Counted from the first letter of the stretch, positions 46,850 through 58,871 are shown. The stretch: 64,000 nucleotides of DNA from Casuarina equisetifolia (GCA_028551475.1 CM052354.1:28295258-28359257); one strand, 5' to 3'. Translations and numbers: made by a program. Notes: a model not told the origin generated them from the sequence alone.

Positions 46850-48300
46850 ATGTTATATGTATTTGAATCCATGCATCTATTGATTTTTTTAATACGCATC
46901 TAGAATTTTTGGGATTATTCAAAGGACAATAACAAATATGAACTAACATATTATTTGACAAGTATAACAGTTATCACATTTAATCTTAATAAATTTTTTG
47001 CTTAACAAAGCATTGTTAATAATGCACATTCTTTGTTCTTCCTAATTTAAACACAAAGAAAAAAGAAAATAAGATGAAAGAGTGAACCAAGAGTTTTCTA
47101 ATTGAGAAAGAATTTTGAAGATTTGTGTGATTATACATATTTATAATAAAAGAAATAAAATATATAAAATAAACAATATCCTAATTTGTATAATAACTAT
47201 TTCTCAAAACATATATTATATACCATAGGCCACAAGGACTTCTTTATTTCAAAAAATACAATAATATGCATAAAAATTCATTTGCCACTTTCAATTAAGG
47301 ATATTTAACTTTTCCTATACAAGCAATTATAAAGTACATAACCATAATAAGTTTGATAGCATGCACTCATTTGTAATGCATGCAAACCAATATAGTAGTC
47401 AAAGTAGAGCCTTGCAATTTCTTGGAATTCAAACTTCCTAGAAGATTTAAAGAATTAATATATTTGAAATATTCCATTCCAAGGAGGTATAACATAAAAT
47501 CATTTTGAAAATCATTAAACATTTTATATGAATTATTTGGCTCAAAAAATTGGTCTAGTAGGATCAAAAACAAAACTATAGTCGCAACCAACAATTAAGC
47601 AACAATTTCATATAAATAAACTTGGCCATCTAGTTCATTGAATGCAGAGTCAATAACATCCCAAGTAGTAGCAAATTTGGCTAATAATTGTTCTATCCTC
47701 CCCAACTAATGCATTCAAGATGCTACTTATACCAACATTTGGTGGGCCAACAATGGCAATTCAAGGAACGTAATCTTCTTCTTCATCATGATGCTTTGGA
47801 TTCAATTAAAGAATAAATAGATTGTATAATTAATAAAAAGTAGTTAACTTTTCTATAAAAAATAAATAAACAAATAAAAAGATTTCTAGGTGTGTGCAAG
47901 GCAATTGATTTGGCCAATTTGTAAATTTGGCAACAACATAGGGCTTTGACACTCCAAATTGTCATTAACTTCTGCACCAAATTATCGAAAGGACATATTT
48001 CAACCGTTTCAACACCTCTTTAATAGCTAAGAAGAGTTTAGTAACATGAGTCTCACTTCCACCGGTCAAGCAAGGAAAAATGCTCCAAGGTGACTTTAGG
48101 GGTTTGCTCATTGAAAATCAAATTGGAGGCAATGTGAGTTGTTACTTAATTGTTAACCAGAGCCGTTTGTAAAAGAATAGAATACATGAAAAACATAACA
48201 AATTGTTCTTAAACCTTAAAAAGGAACAAATTGACTAAAATGGTGGTGATAACGATAATACAACAATTGTTAGTGCATCAAGTTTCCTTTTTAAAATTCT
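46850..48300. repeat. F-box downstream flank block, copy B
   Basis: Direct repeat of 43310-44850, with the same order of landmarks including the GTPase fragment. It shows that F-box copies 3, 4 and 5 were made by tandem duplication of a multi-kilobase unit. Confidence 0.75.
47632..47800 (-). pseudogene. Der/EngA GTPase fragment, copy B
   Basis: Same fragment as 44201-44370: DEEEDYVP, stop, [29 protein letters not shown], then a frame change. It shares the P-loop Lys to Ile change and the stop with copy A, so it was already dead before the block duplicated. DGQV-like residues after the frame change match the DGQK of real Der proteins. Confidence 0.8.
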
Positions 48301-48589
48301 AAAGTTTAAAGTTTTACCTTTTTATTTTTTTTATTAAAATAACTCAAGAAAACTATTAAAAAAATTATTTAACATTGTTTATCTATTTGGTGTTGTACTT
48401 TTGTATAAGATTATACTTCAACATTTGTTGGATTTTTTGTTGTTATTGGGTTTTTGTCTTTTTTTTTTTTATCTTTTAATCTATCAATTCTCAAAATTTG
48501 ACATTTAAATCAAGGGATTCCATTACTTAAAACAGCACAAAAGAATGTATAAGACCTATCTTCACCCTTACTTGTACGGTTTAGATCAA

Positions 48590-48800
48590 TTCATTTTTCT
48601 TTATACAAGTTTTACAATTTTCTTTCCTGATAGTATAAGGTTTTACAATTTTCTTTCTTGATAGTAGTAGATTTCACAATTTCCTTTCCTATAGTGGTAG
48701 GTTTCATAATTTCCTTTCCTTATAATAATAGGTTTCTCATTTTTCATTATTACAATAGGTTTATGGTTTCCTTTCTCGATAATAATGAGTTTGGCAATTA
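48590..48800 (+). repeat. F-box-linked minisatellite, array 4
   Basis: About six ~31-bp units with core ACAATTTCCTTTCC, directly abutting the F-box fragment at 48800. A few further worn units are visible at 49690-49790. Confidence 0.75.
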
Positions 48801-49175
48801 TCGTCGATAAAGCTAGATGCTTTTAATTATGACGGAAGTCAGTCCACGTAGACATCGTGTACGATCCAATAAACGATGATTATAAGGTTGTAAATGTCGT
48901 TCAACCCATTGTATTTATAAATGGTATTCTAGAACCTAAAGTGTTGGTGTCCAGTCTAAAAAGAAAATTCGTGGAGAAGGGTAGAAGATAAATGGCCTTT
49001 CAATTATTCTAGGTTGGGGTATGGGACTTGCTTAAATGGCATTTTGAATGATCGAACTATCCTTGTGACATTTGATCTCACCAATGAGAAATTTCATGTT
49101 CATCCAATTCCCATAGAGTTTCTATTTATATATAGTTTGAAAGTCATGTATGTCATGGAGGATGATTTGTCTTGT
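48795..49175 (+). pseudogene. F-box/FBA copy 5, internal fragment
   Basis: Middle of the FBA domain only, in several frames: KLDAFNYD, a YDPVNNDYKVV relic, LKRKFVEKGRR, then TFDLTNEKFHVHPIPIEFL. It is closest to copies 1, 2 and 4. It has no F-box and no C-terminus. Confidence 0.75.
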
Positions 49176-49794
49176 AAAACAAAAGACAACCCAAAAATAA
49201 GTTGTAAAAAATAAGAAATAACAATTATTGTTTGACATAAATTTGAAAATTGATAAAAGATTTTTGGTGATGAATAGAACTATTAAATCATTACGAAGGC
49301 AAAAAGAAGGAAAATAATGCACATTCTTTGTTCTTCCTAATTTCAAGTTAAAGAAAAATAAATTAAAATGAAAGAGTAAACAAAAAGTTCTTTTTCTAAT
49401 GTGCAATCTCAATAAGGAAGATAAAATAGTACATTGATCAAGCAAGTGGTGTAGTTTTTCTGTTTTTATCTTTTCATATTTTTGACATAATTCTCTATGT
49501 AACTAGAGTCTCAAATATTACTTACATAAATATTTTTTCTTATTTTTATACAAATAATTATGATTTTATAAAAAATTAAACAAACAATATAGCAAAGTGG
49601 CATAGTTTCTTAGGATGTTAAAATTTCCTCTTCTAAAATAGCCATGGAGAATGTATAAGACCTTTCTTTCTCCCTATTGTAGAGTTTAAATCAATTCATT
49701 TTTCTTAATGCAACTTTTACAGTTTTTTTTTCTGATTATAGTAGGTCTTACAATTCCTTTTCCTAACAATAGTTTATTTTCATTCCCTAAGAAC

Positions 49795-50005
49795 TATAGT
49801 AGTGTATTGGCAAGGGCTGACTCTCATGACCTTGCCATCCCAAAACCCCATGGCAGCCTTCAATCATATATGGGCACTACTAATTGGCTTTTTCCTATAA
49901 CATAAAATTGAAAGCCAATTTAACATTTCATGTAGTCATTTAGTAAGACAAAGTGGACAATTTAGCATTGACGTAAAATTGATCTCAATCCATCATTGCA
50001 AAGGA
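49795..50005. repeat. fragment of the EAR-motif gene's 3' end
   Basis: Matches the flanks of that gene's last exon: 49810-49890 with about 26413-26480 (TCCCAAAACCCCATGGCAGC) and 49890-50005 with about 26600-26730 (AAAGTGGACAATTTAGCA). The coding part of the exon (about 26490-26600) is missing here. So a 3' fragment of a gene 23 kb away was copied, then lost its coding core. Confidence 0.7.
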
Positions 50006-50099
50006 AAGATATATTTTTTTTTTCAAAAAAACTTTTTCCCTTTCCCTATCCCTATTTCTTTATATACAAAATTATACATAAATTTTCATAAGCAACGAT

Positions 50100-50890
50100 G
50101 CTATAAGTATAGCTTACTCATGTTATTTTTCCTTTTCTCTTCCTCCTCTGTTTTCTTCTTTCTTGCTTCCTCAATATTTTTAGAGTTCAAGTTATCCAAA
50201 TAGCTCACAACAATTAGATAAAGGATATAATGGAAGGATTTACTATCTACTGATATTAAACTTGTAATTGTTATTAATAACTGAGTATAAACACGGTTTT
50301 GGAAATGACAAAGCGAAAGAAACAAGCTCAAAAGGACAAATTAATTTTAATTTTACATGCCTAACGTCTTCATATATATCTATAAGCCCTTCTAATTTTG
50401 AAAATCCATCCCTTTCTTAACCGTTCTGCAACATGTTGGGACCTGTTCGAGACCAGAGATTTCCCTTTTTTTTTACTGAGATTTTTGATTGTTCAAATGC
50501 ACTTAAGTAAAGATTTCTAATTACTTTACTTGAACTATTACGTGGAGGACAAAATTTTTAGTTTTTATTTGATTTTATTTGAAAATTTTAATATTTTTCT
50601 AAAACAAACTTGTTGAAAAATAAGACATTTAATGTAAAAGAACATGTGACTAAAATAATAATTTATAAGATTTTCATAGTATCCTTAACATGTTTTTTTA
50701 TCATAAAGACGTAAAATATATTTCATAAAAATTTAGAATTGAAATAATAGATGTTTATTTAAAATTAGATTTTGATATTGTGATACTAAGTTGAACTCCT
50801 TTTTAATAGATTTTAAACAGTCATTGATTTTTCGTTTATACGAACTTATTGGGATTTTATAGAAATAATCATCTTCCTAATTTCGTTTTT
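50100..50890. repeat. flank paralogous to 57870-58260 and to 31440-31790
   Basis: 50100-50430 matches the sequence downstream of the intact F-box gene (TCCAAATA, TGAGTATAAACA, CCGTTCTGC landmarks). 50500-50890 matches 31440-31790. No gene; it leads into the GART promoter. Confidence 0.6.
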
Positions 50891-51050
50891 ACCACGACGT
50901 CGTTGGATACCCTGCACCACCCTCCTTTATTTGCCTTGCTTTGCCGCTTTTGTTCCGAGCTTTGCTGCGACTGGAAGAGGGAGGAAGCAATTCGTTTCTT
51001 TTTTTCTCCCTTTTCGAAGTGTTTTGAGCTGTGTTTGATCCTGTGATTCA

Positions 51051-54004
51051 ATGGAAACCAGGAGCTTGCTTTCTGGGTTTTGCTCAAACCCAACGTTCCC
51101 AACAGTTCGAGATACCAAAAAGACATTTTTGGCGGCGTCGCTGCCTCTTTCTTCAGCATCTTTCCCTCAATCGCGCGAATGGGTCTCCTGCAGAATTTTT
51201 ATGCTGCAAAGGGTGTGTTCTAAACAGATATTGAAGTGTAAAATTGCAGAGGATGATTCTATTTCTCATGCGAACGATTTGAAAAACGAGGTTAGAAGGA
51301 AAAAGTTAGCTGTTTTCGTCTCCGGAGGCGGGTCGAACTTCAGGTCCATTCATGAAGCTTCTCTTCGAGGATCAGTTCATGGAGACATCGTTGTTTTGGT
51401 CACAAATAGACGCGGTTTGCTCTTTATCTTTCTATAGGTTTGATTTGCCTTTTAGCTTCAAAACCGATGCTTTTAATTGCTTATGGACTGTAAAAGAAGT
51501 GGGAATCTTCTGCTACTCAAAAGCTAAGATTTTGAACTGTTGTCTCTGCAATTTATTAGGTATACCGCGTTCTGTGAGGCACAAGCATTGAGAAAAGATA
51601 ATCGAATGTCAAGTAGCGTTTATATTTGTCGCCATAACATGAATGAATCTAATTTTTAATTGTCCTTGAGTTGGTTTTCTACAGTTTCCACTTTGTCTTT
51701 TTATGGATCAAGCATGGGGTAGGCCATTGGTTTGAGGATGGTTTCTCATGCTACCTTATTCCTATTTCGTGTGTAGCTTTGCTGAAGAACGTAATCAGAT
51801 GCTGGAAGCATAACTGAATTTTGTGCTTTTTATGATTCTCCCATCTAGTTTTTGTCGGAATGAGGAAATTTTCAATAATTCCGATGGATATATTCAATTC
51901 TTCAGAGTGTTTTGCTCTTTTTTCCAAAGCATTTATCCCCGATATTGGATCGGGGATTGACTACAAATTGTAGCGATTCAATGGCCTAAGCAGTTAGTTG
52001 GGAAAGTTATCATGGATGATGTGCAATGCTTGCTAGCTCATGGCGATTAGATGTGAAAATAAAGTAACTTTGGGACTATAGTGCTACAATGCAAAAACCT
52101 TTTCTTGGGAATTCGATACTGATTCATGTGTTATTTCCTGTGGTGGCAGGCTGTGGAGGTGCCGAGTATGCAAGAGATAAGGGCATCCCAGTTGTTTTGT
52201 TCCCCAAAACAAAGGAGGAACCTGATGGACTTTCCCCAACCAGTCTTGTATCTATGCTTGGGTCGGGCCCCTTCTCCCAAAAATGAAATTACTTAGGCTG
52301 TTGTTGTTTTTTTCTATGGAACTTGTTAACGATGAATCATAATATGGTGGACTCACTAATAAAAGGGTTCATAATTTTTTCCTAGCAATGAGTTAGCTAG
52401 GCGTAAACCAAAACTAGATTAATTCTTGCTACAAAAACCATCTGGTCTAGTTTTCATTATGTGAAGGAAATCTGCCATATTACCCCTTAACAAAGACGTT
52501 CCTCATACCCAATCCTTAAAGATGCGCCCTTGTGGGTTAAATTCTTAATCTAACTTGTCAATTGTGCATTCTTTTCTTGCTGCCACCATATATCTTGATC
52601 TTGTCTATCTGAATAGCGTTCTATTGACACTGTTAACAATGCATGGTTATATTCTGCCGGTTTTTCTGCTGCCTTTAATTTTGTTTGCTACAGGGCTTTT
52701 CCATCAGATGCCTAGGTTTGGTTCATTGGATGTCTTTTGCCGAGGGTGAGGGGGATAAGATGCTTTGCGTGATGTCTAAAGGCCATTCATATATACTTTC
52801 TTGGGGTAGCAGATCTATTTAAGCTTGTCTGGCGGACTTGTGTGTGCTAGCTGTTACTTAGAAGAATTGTTGCTTGACGCAAACCCTGCCCAGTACCTAC
52901 TGACATCCACTCATATCATAAGCAGCTTCTAGGCTATAATGGTGTATTTAGACTTCACCATAGCCAAACTGAAGTTGGCAAGTTTGTCACCAACATGGAT
53001 GGACTGGTGGGTTAAAATGTCAGAAGAAAAATGTGTTAGAATCGCATCATGAAAAAGCATTCTGTATAAGATGACTGTGATATCCTCGTCAATATTTGTT
53101 GCTAAAAGATGCCTGCTTTTGCGAAGTGATTTCTTTAACTTTACTAGCCAAGGAAATATGTGGAACAAAAGGAAAGACTGATGTGTTGAAATGGTACAGA
53201 AATATATTAACACTTTATCATGTTTTCGTAGTCAGGAAATTCGAGGTCGACTTCATACTTCTAGCGGGATATCTAAAACTTATACCAGTGGAGTTGATTC
53301 GTGCTTATCCCAGATCCATGGTAAACATCCATCCATCATTACTTCCAGCCTTTGGAGGCAAAGGATATTATGGTATGAAGGTGCATAAGGCAGTCATTGC
53401 TTCTGGAGCAAGGTAGATCTCAGCATTTAATGCTATACAACCTAAACAAATTTTGTTTCAACTCTCACTCTATTAACGTGTATATGAAGAGAAGTGTGAA
53501 TATTATTATGTATTCTTCTCTGTACTTGGCTAGATACTCAGGTCCGACAATTCATTTTGTTGATGAGCACTATGACACTGGGCGTATCCTTGCTCAAAGT
53601 GTCGTCCCTGTCCTTGCTAATGACACTGCAGAGGAGCTTGCAGCTAGAGTTCTTTCTGAGGTACTATGATTCAAGCAATAGTAATATATTATTCTGGCAA
53701 ATTCTTGTTGAATGATAGAATAACCTCTAAACCCACAGACCTTCCACCCATGATTGTTTGAATCCCGGACCTGCCTGTGGAATTAAAGGAATTACCCTCT
53801 CTCGGACGTTAAAAATACAGTCTTGTGCATAAGCTTGTGATTTGTGTTGGATTCCTGGCGACATAATTACTGGTTTTCATTTGTATTAAGGAGCATCGGT
53901 TATATGTGGAGGTGACGGAAGCCTTATGTGAAGAACGGATAACATGGAGGGAAGATGGTGTTCCTCTCATCCGGAGCAAAGAAAACCCAAGCGAATTCAG
54001 GTAG
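51051..54004 (+). CDS. purN: phosphoribosylglycinamide formyltransferase (GAR transformylase), plastid type
   Basis: Five exons: 51051-51414, 52150-52261, 53236-53412, 53534-53660 and 53891-54004, phases consistent, 297 aa. It transfers formyl from 10-formyl-THF to GAR, step 3 of purine synthesis (EC 2.1.2.2). Residues 1 to about 80 look like a plastid transit peptide (Ser-rich, few acids). The enzyme then runs from KKLAVFVSGGGSNFRSIHEA (85-104) through LLAGYLKLIP to NIHPSLLPAFGGKG (Asn189, His191) and EHYDTG (Asp232), the Asn-His-Asp catalytic set of PurN. The intron 2 acceptor has two AGs four bases apart (TAGTCAG); the second keeps frame and gives Gly159 where relatives tend to have Arg. 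Single copy, and the only housekeeping gene inside the F-box region. Confidence 0.92.
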
Positions 54005-55836
54005 AAGAACTGAAAATTGAGCAACTTCGGCAGTTGCCTGATCTCAACACATTACCCACAGACTTGAATACATTTTTATAGCCAAAAAAAGGCAGAGAAT
54101 CTCCTCCTCACCAGCAGAGTAAGGGGTGAAAGTGGAAACGAAAAGCAGAAACGAAATAAGAGATAAAAGCCATTATGTATGGCTTAAGTTTTCCCTGCAT
54201 TTGAGTTTTGTTCTGTTTCCAGGCCATTTTTGGCTGAGACTGCAACAGTGCATTTTGATGACCAAAATCCGAGCTTAAAACTTTTTGGTTCATCCTCTTG
54301 TAAGAGAACCGTTGTATAAACATCGTGGCATCAGCAAGCTCGTGTGTTTGCATGAAGAAGATGGTGCTCGGAGTTCTTTCCTTCTCAAGCGTGCTTTTAG
54401 TCGGGTGCTCTTGACTACATCCTATGCATGATGGTGCTTTGACACAATTGAGAAAAATTATGGAATAGGAAGCTAAGATTTTAGAAACATACATCTCTCT
54501 CGTTTCGTAGAAGAAGTAGACCTATTTCTTCAAAAAGTCTTCTTAAGGAGTTGGGATTTCATAAAGAGGGTTGCTACCAAACCAAAGTTGTTCTGATATC
54601 ATATATGAAATGAGTTTTATCTCCTTAAAAAGCTTTTTAAAAAGTAGGGATTGTGAGATCTCTTCAATGTTCGTCTACTATGATTACCCAACTTCTCATA
54701 TTCTGTTCTTGCTTTCTGATTTGCTACGGTTCTTGGTTTATGGGAATGAAGAGAAGGCGGAGAAGAGGGAAATGGCATGGTACTTAGCCTTTGTAGAGAG
54801 ACCCTTCTCTTACATCTACTGTTCAAAGGGTCATCTTGCAGGCTGGCTGCTTTGATTTCCCGACAGTTTGCGTCCATCGATGCCCACAAAAACTCAAGAT
54901 TTGAGTCTTCCCTTACTAATAAAACTCTTAAATGTTTTTCTCTTGATTTTAATTTGAGGAAACTTTAGCCAATGCGTCTAACCTTCCAGACTTAACGCAA
55001 ACCCGGCCTCTTCTTATATTTCAATATCATTTAGGCCGGCAGAACGATCCGCAAGCTGGAAAAAGGAGACGATGTAGAGTCTGTCCATGTCCGAGTCTTC
55101 CACCGGACATGAGTGCCAAGATACTTTTCGGATTGCCCATAAAATGCTTCCACATTTTGAAGCCATAATATGCATTAATCAGTTAACTAGATTTCGTCAA
55201 GATGCCTCTCAAGACTTGGGCCTATTTAAGTAAGTTTAAATTTTAAATAAAGCATATGGTTTTATGAGAAGGTCTAAAACTCATTTCTAGAAGGAGTGAA
55301 AAATCCTTCAGTGAGACAAAGTGGACAATTTAACACTGATGTATAATTAACCCCAAGACATTATCGCAAAGGAAAGATCTTTTTAATCACTTAATTAGAT
55401 TTCATCCAGATGCATCTCAACTAGTTTCTCCAATGGGAGCTTCACAAGGGACTTAAAGCCTATTTATATAAGCTATGTTATTTAGTTTATATAATTGGTT
55501 TTAATTTTAAAATAAAGGAGATGGTTTTTAAGACAACGTCTAAACTCAATTGAAGAATTGATTGATCTGAAACGAAACACTTCATTTATGAGATAATTTA
55601 TTTTGAAATTCAAACCTAGAAAACTCTATTAAAAAAGAAACTTTGAATTTCAATTTTATAACAGTTTTATTTAATTCTAGTTCCCAAAATTTATCCTTCC
55701 TAGATTTACTAGACCAAAAGAACTAGACTTCTATAAGGAGACCAACTTCCACTAGAATTACCATACTATACTAGGAAAACTTGGCTTATAAATATGTGAA
55801 TCAGGTTTACAAACACATACAAGCTATCTTCTTTCT
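54005..55836. other. intergenic region between GART and the intact F-box gene
   Basis: It starts with the GART 3' UTR. No recognisable gene. 55315-55375 is a second short match to the EAR-gene intron/exon flank (GACAAAGTGGACAATTTAAC; compare 26664-26726). The frames near 54570-54970 have no family look. Confidence 0.5.
55787..55794 (+). promoter_or_regulatory. TATA box of the intact F-box gene
   Basis: TATAAATA, 50 bp before the ATG at 55837. Confidence 0.65.
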
Positions 55837-56919
55837 ATGTCGACCCTCCCAGAAGAGCTAATCCTGAAAATACTTCTATTGCTTCCCGTCAAGTCCCTCA
55901 TACGTTTTCAGAGTGTTTCCAAGTCATGGCGCGCACTAATTAGGGATCCATATTTCATTGAAATGCATCTTCAACACTCCGCCCAGAGCATCCTCCTCGT
56001 GCGGTGTTACGTGGATACGTATTGCTCGGTGAATCTTAACCACAAGCCCATGAAGGTCTTCCAGTGGTCATGTGTTCCAAAATGGGACAGGCTTATCGGC
56101 AATTCCTGCAACGGCTTGTTTTGCACTCGCGATCTTGAAGATAGGTTTGTAATTTGGAATCCATCAATCAGAAAACACAAGATGATACCACCTATGGAGC
56201 TAGGCACTTCTAATTTCTACGAGTACGAATTGAATGTAGGATTTGGATACGATCAAGTGAACGATGATTACAAGGTCATGAAAATTGTGCAATTCTCTGA
56301 ACTGGAAGAGCCTGAGACTTTTCTGTCCTTTGATGTTTTGGTATACAGTCTGAAAGAAAATTCATGGAAAAGGGTAGGAGATGAATTGCTTCCCAAGGTT
56401 ACATTGCCTTTTTTAGATGGGACTTACTTAAACGGCAACATACATTGGTTGGTTTATAACCGGGCTAAAGAGACCCCATACCCTAGAGCTATCCTCGCAT
56501 TTGATTTCACCATCGAGAAATTCCAAATTCATCCATTTCCAATGGAGTCTCTCTTTGTTGGTGGCACATTGGGGGTCTTGGGAGGAAAGCTTTGTGTTTT
56601 TAAGCATAATAGCCTTTGGATGATGAAGGAGTACGGGGTGGTGAGCAGTTGGTCACTACTTTACACGTCGCCTGAAAATAAGTTCTCAAGTTGCAAGCCC
56701 TTAGTGGTTTCGGAGGATGGCCAAGAATTTCTGATAGAGAAGGTCACGAAATACTTCTGGTGTAACATAGAAAAGGAGTCTAAGAGAGCTATAGAAATTT
56801 TGGACATTCCCAATGAACATAATGGGGCAACACTTTCGCAGGAAAGCCTTGTACTTATTGATGGTGATAACGATGATGATAACATCATTCAATTTAATGC
56901 ACCATGTTTCTTCATTTAG
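55837..56919 (+). CDS. F-box protein with F-box-associated (FBA) domain, 360 aa
   Basis: The only intact member of the array; intronless, as is usual for this group. F-box at residues 3-45 (LPEELILKILLLLPVKSLIR, FQSVSKSWRALI), which docks to SKP1 in an SCF E3 ubiquitin ligase. The FBA domain runs from about 90 to 330: CNGLFCTRDLEDRFVIWNPS, GYDQVNDDYKVMKIVQ, SLKENSWKRVGDEL, TYLNGNIHWLV, LGVLGGKLCVF and SEDGQEFLIE. It ends in an Asp-rich stretch (DGDNDDDN) and a short hydrophobic tail. The FBA domain recognises the protein to be degraded; the target is unknown. The type also includes CPR30-like and S-locus F-box proteins, but nothing here marks it as either. It is more diverged from copies 1-5 than they are from each other. 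Confidence 0.93.
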   Translation: MSTLPEELILKILLLLPVKSLIRFQSVSKSWRALIRDPYFIEMHLQHSAQSILLVRCYVDTYCSVNLNHKPMKVFQWSCVPKWDRLIGNSCNGLFCTRDLEDRFVIWNPSIRKHKMIPPMELGTSNFYEYELNVGFGYDQVNDDYKVMKIVQFSELEEPETFLSFDVLVYSLKENSWKRVGDELLPKVTLPFLDGTYLNGNIHWLVYNRAKETPYPRAILAFDFTIEKFQIHPFPMESLFVGGTLGVLGGKLCVFKHNSLWMMKEYGVVSSWSLLYTSPENKFSSCKPLVVSEDGQEFLIEKVTKYFWCNIEKESKRAIEILDIPNEHNGATLSQESLVLIDGDNDDDNIIQFNAPCFFI

Positions 56920-57469
56920 AATTCTACCATTTGTAATTTTTTGTTTATTGAAATATCTAAAGGAGATTATTAAACAATCTAATTTTACCTTTTCTATTCA
57001 TCTATTTCGAATTATACTTTTGTTCATAATTATACTTCAATATATGTTGAAATTTTTGTCGTTATTGAGTTTTTTGCTTCTTCTTTTTGTCATTTTGAGG
57101 AATCTTTGAAGGTTTGTTTGAAGTAATTGAATCCATGCCTTGATTTAAATATCAAATTTTGAGAATTGATGGATTCAAACAAAAGGTGCATATTTCGTAC
57201 ATTTTTACTTTTTTCTTTTTTAACATAATTTTTTACGTAAATAGGGACCCAAATATTAATTTACACTTATAATTCTTGTGATTTGCATATAAATAATTGT
57301 AACCAATAAAACATTTATAAATTTTTTAAAAAAAGAAGATAAAAATGTGACTTAATTTCTTAAGAAGTTAAAATTTCCTCTTCCAAAACAACCATGGAAA
57401 ACACATAGGACCTTTCTTTCCGTTTACTCGTAGGGTTTAGATTAATTCTTTTTTCTTTTTTTAATACAA

Positions 57470-57800
57470 GGTCGTAGAAGTTTCATAAATTTTTTTTTCA
57501 AAAAAATTATATTAGGTTTTACAATTTCTTTTGTTTCATGAATGTAGTAAGTTTTATATTTTCCTTTTCTGATGGTAATAAGTTTCACAATTTCCTTTGT
57601 TTCATGATTGTAGTAGATTTCATATTTCCCTTTCCTTATGATAGTAGGTTTTGTAATTACTTCTAATTGTAGTCGGTTTCACAATTTCCTTTGCTTCGTG
57701 ATTGTAGTAGATTTTATATTTTCCTTTCCTTATGATAATAGGTTTCGTAATTACTTCTAATTGTAGTCGGTTTCACAATTTCCTTCTTTGATTAATTTAG
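57470..57800 (+). repeat. F-box-linked minisatellite, array 5
   Basis: Eight or more units of the same ~31-bp family, with a higher-order doubling (AATTGTAGTCGGTTTCACAA occurs twice). It lies downstream of the intact F-box gene and no F-box follows, so it may mark a lost copy. Confidence 0.75.
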
Positions 57801-57949
57801 GTTTCACAATTTATTTATTTAATGTTTTCTATTTCTTTATGTTCAAATTTTATATATAAACTTCCATTAAACAATAATAATACAAGTACAGCTACCCATA
57901 TTATTTTTCATTTTCTCTCCCTCCCCTCTTTTCTTCCTTGCTTTTTAAA

Positions 57950-58871
57950 CATTTTTAAAGTTTTTAGTTATCCAAATACTTGGAAAAAAATTAGATTAGG
58001 GGTGTAATAGAATGATTTAATTTCTAGAGAGATTAAATTTTTAATTGTTACAATACTGAGTGTAAACATGATTTGGACATGAGAAAGTGAAAGAAACAAA
58101 CTCGAAAATAAAAATTAGATTTAATTATAGTAGATTAATGTTTTCATTTACAAGCCATATTTCATTCATATATATCAATAAGCTCTTCCAATTTTCAAAA
58201 TCGTCCCTTTTAAATCGTTCTGCGACACATGGGAAGCCGGTTTTCTTTGGCAAGACGTGATTTGCTTGTTCTAAAAACCCTACAAACTAGGTAATGGGTC
58301 TTTATGTATTGGGCCAAGCCCATGCACGACGCAGAAAACATGGCCCATCAGCCCAACCCACCTCTATGAGAAAGTGTCATGCTGGTTTTAAGCTATTTTC
58401 GGTTTTGTATCATTTTTAAAGTTTTTAGTTATCCAAATACTTGGAAAAAAATTAGATTAGGGGTGTAATAGAATGATTTAATTTCTAGAGAGATTAAATT
58501 TTTAATTGTTACAATACTGAGTGTAAACATGATTTGGACATGAGAAAGTGAAAGAAACAAACTCGAAAATAAAAATTAGATTTAATTATAGTAGATTAAT
58601 GTTTTCATTTACAAGCCATATTTCATTCATATATATCAATAAGCTCTTCCAATTTTCAAAATCGTCCCTTTTAAATCGTTCTGCGACACATGGGAAGCCG
58701 GTTTTCTTTGGCAAGACGTGATTTGCTTGTTCTAAAAACCCTACAAACTAGGTAATGGGTCTTTATGTATTGGGCCAAGCCCATGCACGACGCAGAAAAC
58801 ATGGCCCATCAGCCCAACCCACCTCTATGAGAAAGTGTCATGCTGGTTTTAAGCTATTTTCGGTTTTGTAT
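57950..58871. repeat. 461-bp tandem duplication, apparently identical copies
   Basis: Copy 1 is 57950-58410 and copy 2 is 58411-58871; by eye they match base for base. The unit contains GGCCCA/TGGGCC-type motifs (58310-58355) like those of plant promoters. Part of it (57950-58260) is an old sequence shared with about 50165-50420. No coding frame. Confidence 0.9.

Noticed and set aside
53700-53815. Possible SINE in GART intron 4 (TGAATCCCGGACC)
   Set aside because: B-box resemblance only; no target duplication or A-rich tail found.
54108-54494. 128-codon minus-strand frame after GART
   Set aside because: It lies in the GART 3' flank, has no family resemblance and no promoter or codon signal of its own.
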